Assembly (NCBI GenBank): GCA_024741835.1
Contig: JAENRP010000088.1
Span: 90,443-154,442, forward strand
Origin: Diplocarpon mali
Lineage: Eukaryota > Ascomycota > Leotiomycetes > Helotiales > Drepanopezizaceae
DNA length: 64,000 nucleotides
Direction: 5' to 3'
A program made the translations under genes and the position numbers. Positions 1-10,866 of the stretch are shown in pieces. The notes under the pieces are model-generated. The model did no database searches, was not told the DNA's origin, and saw only the letters and a list, made by a program, of their open reading frames with translations. How positions within the stretch are numbered: position 1 is the stretch's first letter; each line of letters starts with the position of its first letter.

Positions 1-110
1 CCGCTGCAACCCGAGGTAGGTTGGATGGAAAACATGCTNCCAGCCCCCCCGGAGGCGTGACGAGGCCAGGCGATCTCTCCCTCCGGCGAGGACAGAGGAA
101 GCAGAACAGC

Positions 111-1037
111 ATGCTGACTCCACGGCAGGATAGGTCGCTCCTCTACCATGCGAAGACGGCATACCTCATCACGAAGAGCGACGTGAAGACCACCATCCTC
201 CCGGCGACGACCTTTGCCCTGACCGCGCTCTTCTCCGGCGCGCTGAGCCGGGGAGCAGCGCCCGTCGGCCTCCCGGGCGCGCTGCTGGGCCTGCTGCGAT
301 CCGTCGCGTGGACGTGGATGAACCTCTGGGTCTTCAACCTCTCCAACCAGCGGCTACCCAGCTCCGTCGTCGAGGACGCCGTCAACAAGCCCTGGCGCGC
401 CATCCCCGCCGGCCGCCTGACCTGCGAGGAGGCCCGGCAGCTGCTCCTGCTCTCCATCCCCGCCGTCGCCCTCGCGAGCGCGGCTCTCGGCGGCAGCAGG
501 GAGAGTCTGCTCCTGATGGTCCTCACCTGGGTCTACAACGACCTCGGGGCCGCCGAGGGCCACTTCGCCCTCCGCCACGCCAGCAACGCGCTGGGCTTCA
601 CCACCTTCGGCGCCGGCGCCGCCGCCGTGGCGTGCGGCCCCCTCGACGCGACGGCGTACCGCTGGCTGGCCGTCGTCGCCGCCGCCATCGCCGGCACCAT
701 CCAGCTCCAGGACATGGAGGACCAGGAGGGCGACCGCGCGCGGGCCCGGCGCACCCTGCCCCTCGTCCACGGCGACGCGCCGACGCGGCGGGTCACCGCC
801 GCGGCCGTCGTCGCCTTCTCGCTCGCGACGCCGGCCTTCTGGCAGCTGTCGCTCGCGGGCTACCTCCCCCCCGCGGCGCTCGGGGCCTGGATCGCGGCGC
901 GCACGCTGACGCGGCGGGACCTGGCGGCCGACAAGAAGACATTCAGGCTGTGGTGTCTGTGGTTGATGCTGCTCTACGTCCTGCCTTTCGGGACGAAGCT
1001 GGAGCTGGCCTGGGGGAGGACGCCGCTGTGGTGGTAG
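111..1037 (+). CDS. UbiA-type membrane prenyltransferase / terpene cyclase-like protein
   Basis: Intronless 308-residue integral membrane protein of the UbiA superfamily, which moves or cyclises isoprenyl diphosphates using Mg2+ held by two Asp-rich motifs. The first is seen as NQRLPSSVVEDAVNKPWR followed by IPAGR (about residues 80-110), the second as DMEDQEGDRARARR (about 205-218). Hydrophobic stretches between and after them fit the expected multi-helix bundle. I start at the Met at 111 because the following residues (YHAKTAYLITKSDVKTTILP) look like the usual N-terminus; the frame is open upstream to 21 across an N, so an upstream exon is not excluded. Fungal relatives include the fumagillin-pathway terpene cyclase Fma-TC. 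No biosynthetic cluster surrounds it, so whether it is a cyclase or a transferase cannot be told from here. Confidence 0.8.
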   Translation: MLTPRQDRSLLYHAKTAYLITKSDVKTTILPATTFALTALFSGALSRGAAPVGLPGALLGLLRSVAWTWMNLWVFNLSNQRLPSSVVEDAVNKPWRAIPAGRLTCEEARQLLLLSIPAVALASAALGGSRESLLLMVLTWVYNDLGAAEGHFALRHASNALGFTTFGAGAAAVACGPLDATAYRWLAVVAAAIAGTIQLQDMEDQEGDRARARRTLPLVHGDAPTRRVTAAAVVAFSLATPAFWQLSLAGYLPPAALGAWIAARTLTRRDLAADKKTFRLWCLWLMLLYVLPFGTKLELAWGRTPLWW

Positions 1038-2301
1038 CCGCTCGTCTTGATACCTCGCCGGCGCTCAGACGCGATCTGGCATGAAATGAGTGACAGGAAC
1101 ATCGAGGGTGGATGGGAGTTTCAGAGGACCGGTCGAGGATGGACGGTGGGAGCTTACCATGATCGCAATCGTCCGGCGTGCCCGCGGCGGATGCGTCCCC
1201 CTTGAGCGGCGCGTTGACGAATCTATTTTCTGTGTGTGGTGGTGTTTTGTAAACAAGGCTTCGTCCTTGGTTATACCCGAGCGTGTTATCATTGGTCTTT
1301 TTCGTCCAGCTGTTTAGAGCTACCCATCAATCAATAATATACCCAGAATCCCCTCCAACCGTTTCTGAGCCCCCTTGCCGGTCAACGGGTCATTGTCACT
1401 TCGTCAAGCCAGAGGGCACGAGGTTGTCAATGGTATTATGGCGACTGGCGGTGGGAATATCACGTGATCCGGCACGTAGCCAAGCGCTGACGGTCTGAAG
1501 CGGACCGGCGATGAGTGCGTTTTACCAAGCAAATGGCTGCGATGGGTGAGGTTGAAGCGGCATGTTTCTCCTGGTCCTGTCGTGATGCCGTCGTGATCCC
1601 CAGGCGAGTCGATCCTCAATGTCCTTTTGCTATGTCTTTGGGCTGCTTACTGATGAGTTGCCAAAGCGAGGAGAATCACACGTGTAACTCATACGAGTAA
1701 TCACAAGAGAATCGAGAAGAAGGATCAAGAGACGGTAGCCTAGACAAAAAACAGAAAAAAAATCCGGCTCAGGAATATATGTGAATAGTAAAATACACGA
1801 ATCACCCAAACATTTTCTAGTGTTTCTCTGGTCCGAACTAGGAACTAGATCAACCCCGGCTCTTTTCTGCTCTATTTGGGCCACCCACGGGAGATGATTT
1901 GTAGATATCTAGTTAAGAGAACGCTATAAACGAAGATTGAATAACTGCGAGTGAGTGTAAGGTAAATAAGGAGGGCTCTTTTTGATTGTAGATGAGCCTG
2001 CTATATGTTTTTTCAATTCCCGGTCTTGTAGAAGTGGGATTGTGTAGTTATCAGAAGTCAGGTAAGGCATATATAATAGCTATTATTTCTATCGGTTCGC
2101 TTTTTTTTTCGTACGTACAATTTAGTTCTTCGGACTCTACGCCTCTCAGGACTCTCAACCTTTTTCAGACTTGATAACTTGGTTGGTTCGACGCTTGCGT
2201 CAATCTGACATCTCTTTCGATTCGACATCTCCGTGGACCCGGCACCTCTTCTGATTCGGAACTACAAGTCGACTGATACAAGGAGGTCCTCGCCCGCAGA
2301 C
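1038..2301. other. Intergenic, tail to tail
   Basis: Space between the ends of the UbiA-like gene and the GH71 gene. It becomes AT-rich with poly-A and poly-T runs from about 1690 to 2180. I see no coding or RNA gene. It holds one CACGTG palindrome flanked by AT on both sides at 1461-1466. Confidence 0.6.
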
Positions 2302-3950
2302 CTACCACGAACCGACCCACGGGTTGTAGTTCGTACAGCCCCCCGCCAGCGTCGTCGCCGCCGTGATCTCCGACCCGTTCCCACTGCCCGCCACCACGCC
2401 GTCCCTCGTCACCCAGAATCTCGGCACGCCCGTCTGCCCAGCAAAGGCCTGGCTCGCATGCGTCAGGCCCGCCGCAAACTCGTAGACCGTCTCCGCGGCG
2501 CCGCCGACCTGCACGTGCACCTGCGCGGCGCTCGTCAGCAGGGCCGAGAAGAAGATGCGGTCGGCGAGGATGTCGTTGGGCGAGACCTCCGGGACGCCGT
2601 CCTGCGAGCTGTCGCCGCCGACGACGCCGCAGGTGCTGCCGGCCGCCGCGGGCGCGGGCCGGTACCAGTACTGCATCTGGTCGCGGGCGATAGGGAGCGG
2701 GGAGCCTTTGTACGAGGCGATGTAGTAGGGCAGGAAGTCGAGCCAGCTCTCGTGCGATTGCCCGTCGACGTAGATGGCAGAGCCGTTGGGGATCTCGTTG
2801 GAGGAGCGGAGGGGGCCGATGTAGCTGCTCTCGCCCCAGTCGTTCCAGGTCACGATTCTGGTTGTTTTGATTGTGTTAAGCGAGCTGAGGNNNNNNNNNN
2901 NNNNNNNNNNNNNNNNNNNNNNNNNNNNNNNNNNNNNNNNNNNNNNNNGGGGGAGGAGAGAGAAAGAGAAAAAGAGAAGAGGGTCAACGAACTGCAGGAA
3001 TGGAGCACCGAAATCGATGGCTTGTTTCCAGCGAAGAGCCCAGGAGTCATCGCCGCGCCAGACCCATTTCTTGGGGCTGTCGGCCGAGTGGAAGAACCAA
3101 GGCGAGATGCCCATCATGTAGCTCTTGGACCCGAGGACGTCCGTCCAGGCGTGGTCGAGATCGGTGGTGATGTTGCTGGCGCCGACGGGCCACTTGCGGG
3201 GGGTTGGAGTCAGTATTGCCTTTTTCTCAAAGTGACCCCCCATCGCCTGGCTGGAGATACCGTGGCGAAGCGTTTCCCACGCCCCGGCGAGGGGAGGGCT
3301 TCGGAGAGCACGACGACTCGGCGCACTCACCATGTCCCAGTTGAAGGCGCCCTCGACATGATCCAGATGCTGCGCGAAGCCCGAGGGTCCCAGACTCGTC
3401 CACTGCACGGCAAGTCAGCGAGTTCTGCTGCCATCTCACACAGTCGAAGAGTACGCACATCCGGGACAAACCACAAACCGCCCACCGCCGACCTTATGAC
3501 GCCCCCTGGCGCCCAGGCGTCGATATCGCCCGTCCCCTCGAAGGTCGACACGAACGGCACGCCGTTGTAGAGAAAGTAGGCCGGGCTGGTCTTGTACAGG
3601 TTCAGGTAGGAGACCACCGACCGCTCGCCCGTCGACGGCCACCTCGCGCCCCCGCCCAGGTAGTCGAAGGCGAAGAAGAGCTTGAAGCCGGCGCCCGCGG
3701 CTTCGGCGGCGGCGAAGGCGTGGGCAACCTGGGGGTAGATGTTGGCGTCGGGGTAGGCGATGTTGAGCACGAAGGCGTCGAGGCCGACGCTGCGCGCGAG
3801 CGCGATGTCCTGCGCCCAGGTGTCCTGCGTGTGGGCGGCGGTGTTGCCGACGACGACGTGGGCGAAGGCGTACTTCTGCGCCGTCACCCGTGCGAAGGGG
3901 GAGAAGAGCGCCAGGCCCAGGACTGGGGCGAGATGGACGAGAAGCTTCAT
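2302..3950 (-). CDS. Secreted glycoside hydrolase family 71 (alpha-1,3-glucanase/mutanase)
   Basis: Predicted 439-residue extracellular enzyme hydrolysing alpha-1,3-glucan of fungal walls. It begins with a signal peptide (MKLLVHLAPVLGLALFSP, cleaved near residue 23), then GH71 features: YAFAHVVVGNT, LDAFVLNIAYPD, the KLFFAFDYLGGG segment and, late, IVTWNDWGESSYIGP, the family hallmark. Four exons inferred: 3950-3459, 3402-3331, 3192-2993 and 2857-2302; the phases join correctly and restore LQIVTWNDWGES across the third intron. The second intron ends in AAG rather than CAG/TAG. The assembly gap lies wholly inside the third intron, so the protein is complete as read. No alpha-glucan-binding module is seen after the catalytic domain. 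Such enzymes usually act in wall remodelling, autolysis or attack on other fungi. Confidence 0.9.
2891..2948. other. Assembly gap of 58 N inside a GH71 intron
   Basis: Run of undetermined bases between splice sites that I place at 2992 (donor GTTCGT) and 2858 (acceptor CAG) on the minus strand. The gap does not interrupt codons. Its true length is unknown; a long CT-rich tract on the minus strand borders it, which may explain the failed assembly. Confidence 0.9.
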
Positions 3951-4008
3951 GGTCGCGACAGCATCTGCGTGAGAATGTCCCGAGTTCTGGCGCGACGCGG
4001 CGGGCCGT

Positions 4009-4019
4009 TCTTATAGAGG
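4009..4019 (-). promoter_or_regulatory. TATA-like box of the GH71 gene
   Basis: On the minus strand the sequence CTCTATAAGAA lies about 60 bp upstream of the GH71 start codon, a usual distance for a fungal TATA element with a short leader. Recognised by pattern only. Confidence 0.45.
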
Positions 4020-5502
4020 TGAGTGGGGCGCCGCTCGCTCGCTAGAGGACTGCGCCGTAAACAAACGTTGATCGTTTAACTTGGACAACCTGGTCCTCAA
4101 GACGCCGACGGCATCGCCCCCAACCTGGCAAGGAATCTACATCGTCAGGTCCTCGAGCTGACTTTGCGCAGGGGCTCCGGCAGGCTCGGGCTCTGGTCAG
4201 CCACCATCGGATCGACTTCGCCAGCATGGGGGACCTGCTTTGGCGATGTGTCGGTCTTTCGAGCGAAGTATTTCCTCCTCCCGGCATTGAGAGCGGAGAA
4301 CTGACCTTGCTGCCACACATGGACTCCAGCATGGATTCTTCATCGCAGGCCCAACAAACACCATGGCGGCTGCAATTCCCAGAGGATGTTTGAGAGCCTC
4401 GATACGCTTTCACGTGGTGTTTACTTGGCCTGCGCCGAAGCACGTCGTAGGCTGGCAACACTGCATCTGGTCATACCCAACAGTCGCTCCTCCGGACTCT
4501 TTTTCTCCTTCAGCGCGAACATCTGGAAGCGAGGATACTTTTCCTACCCGGACCATTCCACGAGATCCCAGGGCTTTGGCAGCTGGACGCGCCGACGACC
4601 CACGCCAGCAGCAGCTCCGCGCGCAATCCGCTCCCGAGGAGACTTCGGCCCTGCGCTGGGTATGTAAATATAGGCTTTTGGGGGCCGCCAAGCGATTCCA
4701 CATCTGCGCGCCCCCTTTGCTGCACCAGAGAGGCACAGCGATCAAGAATCACAACCGGGTGGTGGGGGATTCCTGGACACCTGCACTTTAACGGCACGTA
4801 GTTCTGGCAAATCGACAGAAGAACCATAAAGCAAGATCTTGAGTGGACCCTGACCCAGAGGTAGCTGATTTCGCTCGACTATTGCTGATGTCAATCGCTC
4901 ATTTGCAAGGAAAAGGAGCTGCTCTTTTCTCGTGTCAGGAGAAAACAAAGCGGTAATACTTGACCGCTATACCTATGCGCGCGAGCCTTGTAGACGCGCT
5001 GCTCAGCTCGCCCCGGCTTGGCTTCTGATCTTCGCATCGTTTGATTTCTATATGGAGATACGCACATATTTCTGTTCATATCTTCACGTCCATTTCCATC
5101 TCAATTCCTGTATCAAATTCAATTTTCACATCAACACCCATTTCATCTCCATTTAAATATCAATATCAGGCAGCAGGCTTGCTCTGCTCTACCTTGCCTT
5201 TCCATCCTTTCCGCTTGCTCTCCTTTTTCCTGATTCCTATGCCCCCTTCCCCTGTCCTGAGACCTCCCACATCACAAACCATACCTTACAGACCGCGCTC
5301 TACACTCCGCGTGCCACGCTCTACGCAAAGCAAAAGCGACAGCGACAGCGAGTGAGAATCATCCATCATATCCTTTCCCTCATTCCCCATCCCCCTACAA
5401 CTCAGAGCGCCAGTTCTGCCAATAGCCAAATTCACCAAATCTATCAATACACGAGACAACACATCCAAGCAAAATAGTCGTTGTTCTTCGGCTCCGTACA
5501 TA

Positions 5503-5694
5503 ATGAACCAGCGAGATATCTTGTACTCCCATCCTACTCCGACTTCTCTGCCTAACTACAATAGTGCACAACAATACTTACACGACAGGGATGTCCAGCC
5601 AGGACAAAGACCCGGTCAGCCCTTGACATTGCAAGCCGAGGGGATCGACGTGGACATCGACTATGAGTACATGTATGAGTACATGGATAAATGA
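5503..5694 (+). CDS. Doubtful 63-residue small protein
   Basis: Short frame starting MNQRDILYSHPTPT and ending in an acidic Tyr/Met-rich tail (DYEYMYEYMDK). It deserves mention because a CT-rich stretch of the kind found in fungal 5' leaders precedes it and an ATAAA plus A-rich stretch follows its stop. I recognise no domain and no relative. It could equally be chance, so I attach no function. Confidence 0.2.
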   Translation: MNQRDILYSHPTPTSLPNYNSAQQYLHDRDVQPGQRPGQPLTLQAEGIDVDIDYEYMYEYMDK

Positions 5695-6194
5695 ATAAAG
5701 GCCCCAAAAAAAGAAAAAAAAAGAAAAGGGGGGAAAAAAAAGAGTAGCACAGTGAATCTCACGGCCTCATTAACACCCCATGCGACGACCAGTTGACTAC
5801 CCTATTGATCCAGATATCATGCCATGCCCTCTTTCTATGTATAGCCGACCAGACTCCAGTTTCAAAAACCGCCCGTTTGGAAGACCGCCATGGGACAAAC
5901 GTCAAGGGACTTACGCAAAGCCGAAGCATCCCAAACTCCTTAGCCGCCATCGCATCCTTTTCCCGGCGCGTACCTGTTCACCGCACCGGCACTGAGCCGA
6001 CCCCCAGTCTTCATCATCACCTATCGCAAGGGCTTGCAAATACTCCAACGCGTGGGTCTTCTTACCCAGCGGTGAGGTATTGCGTGCTACCGCCTCTCGC
6101 TCAGTCTGCCTGGCAAATTTGATCTTGTCCTTCTCAGCCTGCAGCTGCTCAAGGCAATGTTGGTACGTTGCTGCGTTGGATGGTAGAACATGCG

Positions 6195-6954
6195 TCAGCC
6201 CAGGCAGCCCCCAGCCTGGACCTCTTGATTCTGCCTTTCGCGCTCCTCCTTCTGCTCGCCGCCGTCATACGCCTCTCTCCGAGAGCCAGTTGATGCAGAA
6301 TCGAGGTCTCTTGTTCCAGGCTGCAGCCCTTTGACGCTCTCGGGCTCGCTGTCGAGCCCCGGGTCACAAGAAAAAGCCCCAGTCCCGGCGTCAGGCGGCG
6401 ACTCAAGCTGCACATCCATGTTCTCATCCCCCCCCTCCCCCTCCATCTCCTCTCCTTCGTCCTCTGCATAGGAAATCCGGGGTATGTCTCGCATCGGCTC
6501 CGGCCCCGACGATAAGTCGTGTCCGCTCATCGCCCCCAGTACGCCGCACACGCATCGGGCGATCGGTGATAGCCTCTCTCCTCCAGGCGGAGCGCGACGG
6601 TCTTCCAATGCCTCGGCCAGGAGACGAGCGCCGCGGCTTCGCCTTCTTCCCGGGCCAGCTGGCCCTTCGTTGCGGCCACCAGAAACCCCCGTCCTCCTGC
6701 TCGTCCCAGCCGGACTCGGCCGGCGCCTCGGTGGCCTCCTGGGCCGCCTCGACGCGCTTCCAGTAGCCCCGACACGCCGTGTCCGTCCGGCTGTAGCCGC
6801 GGTCGAGCAGCCGGGCGGCGACCCGTCGCCAGTGAGCGGCCCGCGAGATCTCCTGGGGCTGGCACCGGGACTCCAGCTCGATCTGGGCGTCGGTGAGCCT
6901 CACGAGGAGCTGGTGCTCCCCGTCCGACCAGCGCGCCAACGTAGGCGCGCCCAT
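6195..6954 (-). CDS. Myb/SANT-like two-repeat protein, broken by two apparent frameshifts
   Basis: Three overlapping frames together read as one protein of about 253 residues. Frame one gives a Myb-like repeat from ARWSDGEHQLLVRL to RTDTACRGYWKRVEAAQEA (about residues 8-72). Frame two gives a second repeat, WDEQEDGG then LVAATKG, SWPRHWKTVALRLEERGYH and SPDACAAYWG (about 84-150). Frame three supplies an acidic tail (ISYAEDEGEEMEGEGGDENM). Each repeat has the W-x2-E...W..Va..L...R..aC..yW pattern of fungal DNA-binding Myb-like proteins. Both frame changes coincide with runs of five G (minus strand), near 6688-6692 and 6530-6534, and each is cured by one extra G. I favour homopolymer sequencing error; a genuine pseudogene is possible. 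The 5' end is uncertain because a CAG acceptor-like site lies 24 bp upstream of the Met. Confidence 0.6.
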
Positions 6955-7730
6955 CTTTTTGCCGCGCTCTGCCTGGAGAGAGGGGGCCTCGCGCGAGTCA
7001 GGGTGGCGGGGGAGATCGCGAGTGGCGAGTCAATGGGACGTGGCAGAGACCATCGGTGGAATGATATGCGTCGGACGAAACCATGGATGTCGCAGGTCGG
7101 GTCGTTGAAGAGAGTTTGTGCGATACGGAATGCGGAGCTGGTGTGCAAAGCTTAGTGGTGCAGGGCCCCCCCGTGGCCACGCGTGGGAACGCGTGAGGAA
7201 AAGCCCCCCGTCGCGTCGGGTGCGATGGCAGCCTTGCCTGGCTGCCTGGCTGCCTGGCGCCGTACTGGCTTGCTGCCCCACTCGCGGGGCATCATCGGAA
7301 AATATCCGCTCGCTGTTCACCCGCGTCTAGGACCTGGAGCGTCTCCTCCGCCTGTCATCCGATCTTTTGGCTGACCCTCTAACCGAGAGACTTGTTGACT
7401 TCACCCCAGTCGCGGGAGAAGAAAGTTCTTTCGGGACCGATCTTGCGAGAGGAGATGGATTTTCTCTTCAACAGCAGAGATCTTACCCTCTCCGTGGGTA
7501 GGGCCGTGCAATCTCGAGCGCCGGATGTGCCTCCGCAGTTGAAATGTCTTGCTATGTACAAGGCTATGTACAAGGTCTAGAAACAGACATATCTTGCCCC
7601 CCCCCTGGACACCAGGGAGTGCCGAGATCACTATGACCGGGCATAACTTTCAAGCCCCAGCTGCTCAGCAGGAGCCTCCCCTCAGCCAACGTTGCTGCCA
7701 CGCTTCACGCAGTACCCAAAGCGCCCCGGC
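6955..7730. other. Intergenic
   Basis: Lies between the start of the Myb-like gene and the stop of the SGNH esterase. It has only short shadow frames, a tandem TGGCTGCC-type stretch near 7235-7260, and two copies of TATGTACAAGG at 7553-7574. No gene is seen. Confidence 0.5.
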
Positions 7731-9093
7731 CTAGTACGCAACCTCGTTGTTCCAATACAGCGTCTCGTGCTGGATTTCCGGACCCGTCGCCGCGAACTCC
7801 CACCCAAACGTGTTCTTGATGTACTGCATCATGTGACTCGCCAGCTTGATATTTCCCACGTCCGTAGGGTGATAGGCGGGGTTGATGTCGTTGTGCTGCA
7901 GGATCCCGGTGGAGTTGAAGTAGTGCACGAAGGGTTTCGTGCCGGGCACGGCAGAGGTCCCGTTGTTGAAGTGCTGGTACACGTCGTAAACCTCGTTGAC
8001 GTAGCCCCCGGATTGCTTGTAGGTAGTGCCGGACTGGTAGAAGCCGTTCCAGAGGGACTTGGGGAGGTTAGCTGGTGATACGGCAGCCCGCTGCAGGAAC
8101 AGGTCAGGGATGGCCCCTCACCATGATCACAATGTCCGCCTCGGGCCACGTCTGATGCACGCCCTCGACCAGCTGCACATAGCTGTTGTAGAAGTTCACG
8201 ACTCCCACGTTGTTCGCCGAGTTGTTGTCGTTGGTCCCCAGGTTGATCACCACAATGTCTGCGGCAGGATGGCGCTGAAAGTCCCACGGGATCGGCTTGT
8301 CGCCGTAGAGCGCCTGCGCCCGCCCGCTGGTATCGGAAGTCTGATACCATTGGAAGGTCTGCCCTCGCGGATTGCCAAAGCACTCTTGATCATGCACACA
8401 GATCCCCGGGATAGCAGTGATGGAGTACTCGGTGTCGCCGAGTCCCGCACAGAGGCCGTGCCCGAAGGAGGCAAGGCCTTCGTAGGTAGCGGAGTAGCCG
8501 GCGGAGAGGGAATCTCCTATCATCTCAAGACGGCGACCAAAGTCCGGGACGGTGAAGAGCGACGAGTCTGGCGGAGTGAGGACGGAGGCGATCTGGACGC
8601 CATATGCGAAGTTCGAGACGCGCAGCTCGAACACCGACAGGGCCGTGCTGGCGACGACCGGGTCGGTGGGCGCTGGGGCGAAGAGATGAGTTGCGCCGGT
8701 CGTGATGTTGGTGAGCTGCCAGTCCAGACCGTCGAAGCGGAAGCCGACGAGCACCCCATCGCTCGTGTTGTTACCGAAGGAGATTGCGACTCGGTTGCCG
8801 TGGACTCCAAACTTCAAGCCGGGTGATCTGGGGCAGTGAGCTGGGGGAGCAGATCTTTGCGTGGGTGTTGGGGGGATGACCTACGACCACCACGAGATAT
8901 GTTGCGAGTCCCAGCGACCCTTGTAGCTCAGATGTTGCGAGTCTGGCGAGTGCGCTGTCCAATTCGTGAGGGTTGAAGCGGTGACAGCGGTCTTCAGGAA
9001 ATCGGTTTCCCGGACTTGCCCATTCTGCAGAATAGTCGCACGCGTGAGATGGGCCAAGCTGGAGAAGAGCGACAAGGTTGACCACTGCATCAT
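7731..9093 (-). CDS. Secreted SGNH/GDSL esterase, CE2-like
   Basis: Predicted 413-residue secreted esterase, probably removing acetyl groups from polysaccharides such as xylan. Signal peptide MMQWSTLSLFSSLAHLTRA; then a beta-rich N-terminal part (about 30-165) as in carbohydrate esterase family 2; then the SGNH hydrolase core with the nucleophile motif IGDSLSAGY (Ser176), the block III motif INLGTNDNN and the late block NPAYHPTDVGN carrying the catalytic His. Three exons inferred: 9093-8885, 8827-8122 and 8057-7731; joins give WWSSPGLKFGVHG and IVIMSLWNGFYQ. The second intron uses an AAG acceptor 10 bp after a CTAAC branch point. Together with GH71 this makes two secreted carbohydrate-active genes within 7 kb, though the spacing gives no sign of co-regulation. 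Confidence 0.85.
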
Positions 9094-9993
9094 GTCAACA
9101 AGCAGCCGAGCGAAACGAATGAAGGGCTCGGTGCAGCAGGGGAAGCAAAATGAACAGGCGTTCTGACATATGTTGGATCTATTTATCCCCCCAAGCGGCG
9201 GAATGATATCGTCCGGTTGGCCCGGAAAGGCTACTTACTGCGGAATAAACACGATATTGAAAAGTATATTTGATTAAGCCTTGCAAGCCCACAACCCACC
9301 TCCCTCCTCGTGGTGCGGGTTGGCGCCAACATGGCTCTCTCGGAGATCACGACGCCTGCGACGGAGTAGTAAAGCATTAAAAGAATGATGAGTGGCCAGC
9401 GACCTGGGGCGACGCTGGGGCGAAGTTGGTCTGTGGGAAAGACAAGCCCGCAGAGAGGAAGCGTACACTCTTGTCTGTATGGCAGATCACGCCGCGGATT
9501 GGAAACCCCGTGTTGTCTACATCGACGAGATTTCATGTCGGCCAGGGCTGTCAACATCAGTATGTACCTTAGTATGGCCTGTACCTACCTGACCCTTCAC
9601 TTACTGTACAATCCTCGTCTCCTCCCCCGCTTCCCCACCGGATATCGGAAATCAGGGGATATGGGCCTCGGAGGAACAGGCCGCCCACCACAATTAACAA
9701 TTATCGTTTATCAGTCAACAAATCTACAGGATCAGTTGCTCCGCCGCAGGCCAAAAAAGCACCTCATGGGGATATATTCAACCTTGAAAACCCCCCCCAA
9801 CCCCCCCCCTTCACACATCCCGCCAACGTGGCGTTTGTTTGGCCTGCGACGAAGTACTGTTCGAGAATCCCACGTCTGCTTAGGAGCAGAAACAATACCA
9901 ACCCCCGATTGGCGCCAGGAGCAAAATTGAACATGCTCCTCGGTTAGGTATCATCAGAAGTCACAAATAAGCCCTACACGTGCCGGCGCGCCC
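9094..9993. other. Intergenic
   Basis: Holds the SGNH promoter and the distal end of the ZNF830-like gene. C-rich runs (two tracts of eight or nine C) sit at about 9790-9808. No gene is seen. Confidence 0.5.
9177..9186 (-). promoter_or_regulatory. TATA-like box of the SGNH esterase gene
   Basis: GATAAATAGATC on the minus strand, about 85-95 bp upstream of the start codon. Called by pattern and distance only. Confidence 0.4.
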
Positions 9994-10866
9994 TCACCCC
10001 TTCATGCGGAAGCCTTCCCACTCATCATCGTCGTCCTCGTCGTCCTCGTCTTCCTCGTCGTCCTCTTCTTCGAGTGTCATCGTCGCCACAAGAGCCGGAG
10101 GCGGCTTGTTCAGCCCTATCGTACTCTCTTTGCGCCTCAGCGCCTCCCGCTTCTCTCTCATCTTCCTAACCCGTGCTTCCAGGCCCTCCATCTCCTCCAG
10201 CTCCTCTTCCATCTTTCTCGCAGCATCCTCCTTGTCCCCTTCCACCTCCGCCTCTTGCTTCTCTTTTCGATGCGTATACTCCTCCTCGGCCGACTTCTTA
10301 GCAACGTCTGCAGCCGACATGGCAGGGGCCGAGATCACGGCATCATTCGCAATCTGCACTTGTGATTCTGCCGTAGCAATATCTGCCTGAAACGATGCCC
10401 ATTCGTCTTCGTCTACTGTCGGTTCTGGCTTCTTCGGTTCTGCTGGCTTCTTCGGAATCGGCGTAGCATCAATAGGCTTCGAAGGTGTCGCTGGTCGCGA
10501 GGGAATCTGCATTTCAATGGGGTGCTGAACTACGCCGTCTTCTTGCGATCCAGCATCGAAGAACCCTTCTGGTAAGCCATTGGCAGGCTTGGTGCGTTTC
10601 CTGATTGTACCACTTGCTTCATCGTCACTTGCTTTCCGTTTCTTCGAGGAGGGTTCTGTGAGTGCTGAGGCTTCCACGTCCTCCACCTTCTGTGCTCGCA
10701 CCATATGTCCCGCAGAGCGAAGATGGCCATCCCATAGTGTCTCGCTCTTGAGTTGGAGGTGGCAGACTGTACAGAGGAGAGTGCCGGCTGAAGAGTAGCT
10801 TGCATGTCTGTGCTGTATCCTCCGAGCAGCTCTTTCGTTCTTGAGCAGAGACCGGACGTCTGCCAT
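9994..10866 (-). CDS. ZNF830/CCDC16-like C2H2 zinc-finger protein
   Basis: Intronless 290-residue nuclear protein. N-terminal basic helix (MADVRSLLKNERAARRIQHR) followed by one matrin/U1-type finger, CTVCHLQLKSETLWDGHLRSAGH-like, with C-x2-C-x12-H-x5-H spacing at about residues 32-54. Then comes a Lys/Arg patch (SSKKRKASDDE), a Pro-rich linker, a long charged coiled coil (about 185-250, EEEYTHRKEKQEAEVEGD) and a strongly acidic C-terminus ending WEGFRMKG. This order matches the animal ZNF830 family, linked to pre-mRNA splicing and genome maintenance. It is divergently arranged with the BYE1-like gene, 822 bp between start codons. Confidence 0.85.
   Translation of the reverse strand: MADVRSLLKNERAARRIQHRHASYSSAGTLLCTVCHLQLKSETLWDGHLRSAGHMVRAQKVEDVEASALTEPSSKKRKASDDEASGTIRKRTKPANGLPEGFFDAGSQEDGVVQHPIEMQIPSRPATPSKPIDATPIPKKPAEPKKPEPTVDEDEWASFQADIATAESQVQIANDAVISAPAMSAADVAKKSAEEEYTHRKEKQEAEVEGDKEDAARKMEEELEEMEGLEARVRKMREKREALRRKESTIGLNKPPPALVATMTLEEEDDEEDEDDEDDDDEWEGFRMKG

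Larger units (their letters stand above)
3951..6194. other. Intergenic, no recognisable gene
   Basis: Upstream region of GH71 followed by about 2 kb with only short shadow-type reading frames. A pyrimidine-rich, leader-like stretch occupies about 5165-5480 and is followed by the doubtful small frame described separately at 5503. An A-rich tract sits at 5705-5745. Confidence 0.5.

Noticed and set aside
308..1084. 258-residue Arg/Pro-rich plus-strand frame
   Set aside because: Alternative frame of the UbiA-like gene; composition is typical of a GC-rich shadow.
2233..3570. 445-residue plus-strand frame across the N gap
   Set aside because: Antisense shadow of the GH71 gene; it is rich in Arg/Pro, has no domain and runs through unknown bases and both strands of known exons.
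9980..10390. Serine-repeat frame on the plus strand
   Set aside because: Antisense of the acidic Asp/Glu tail of the ZNF830-like protein.
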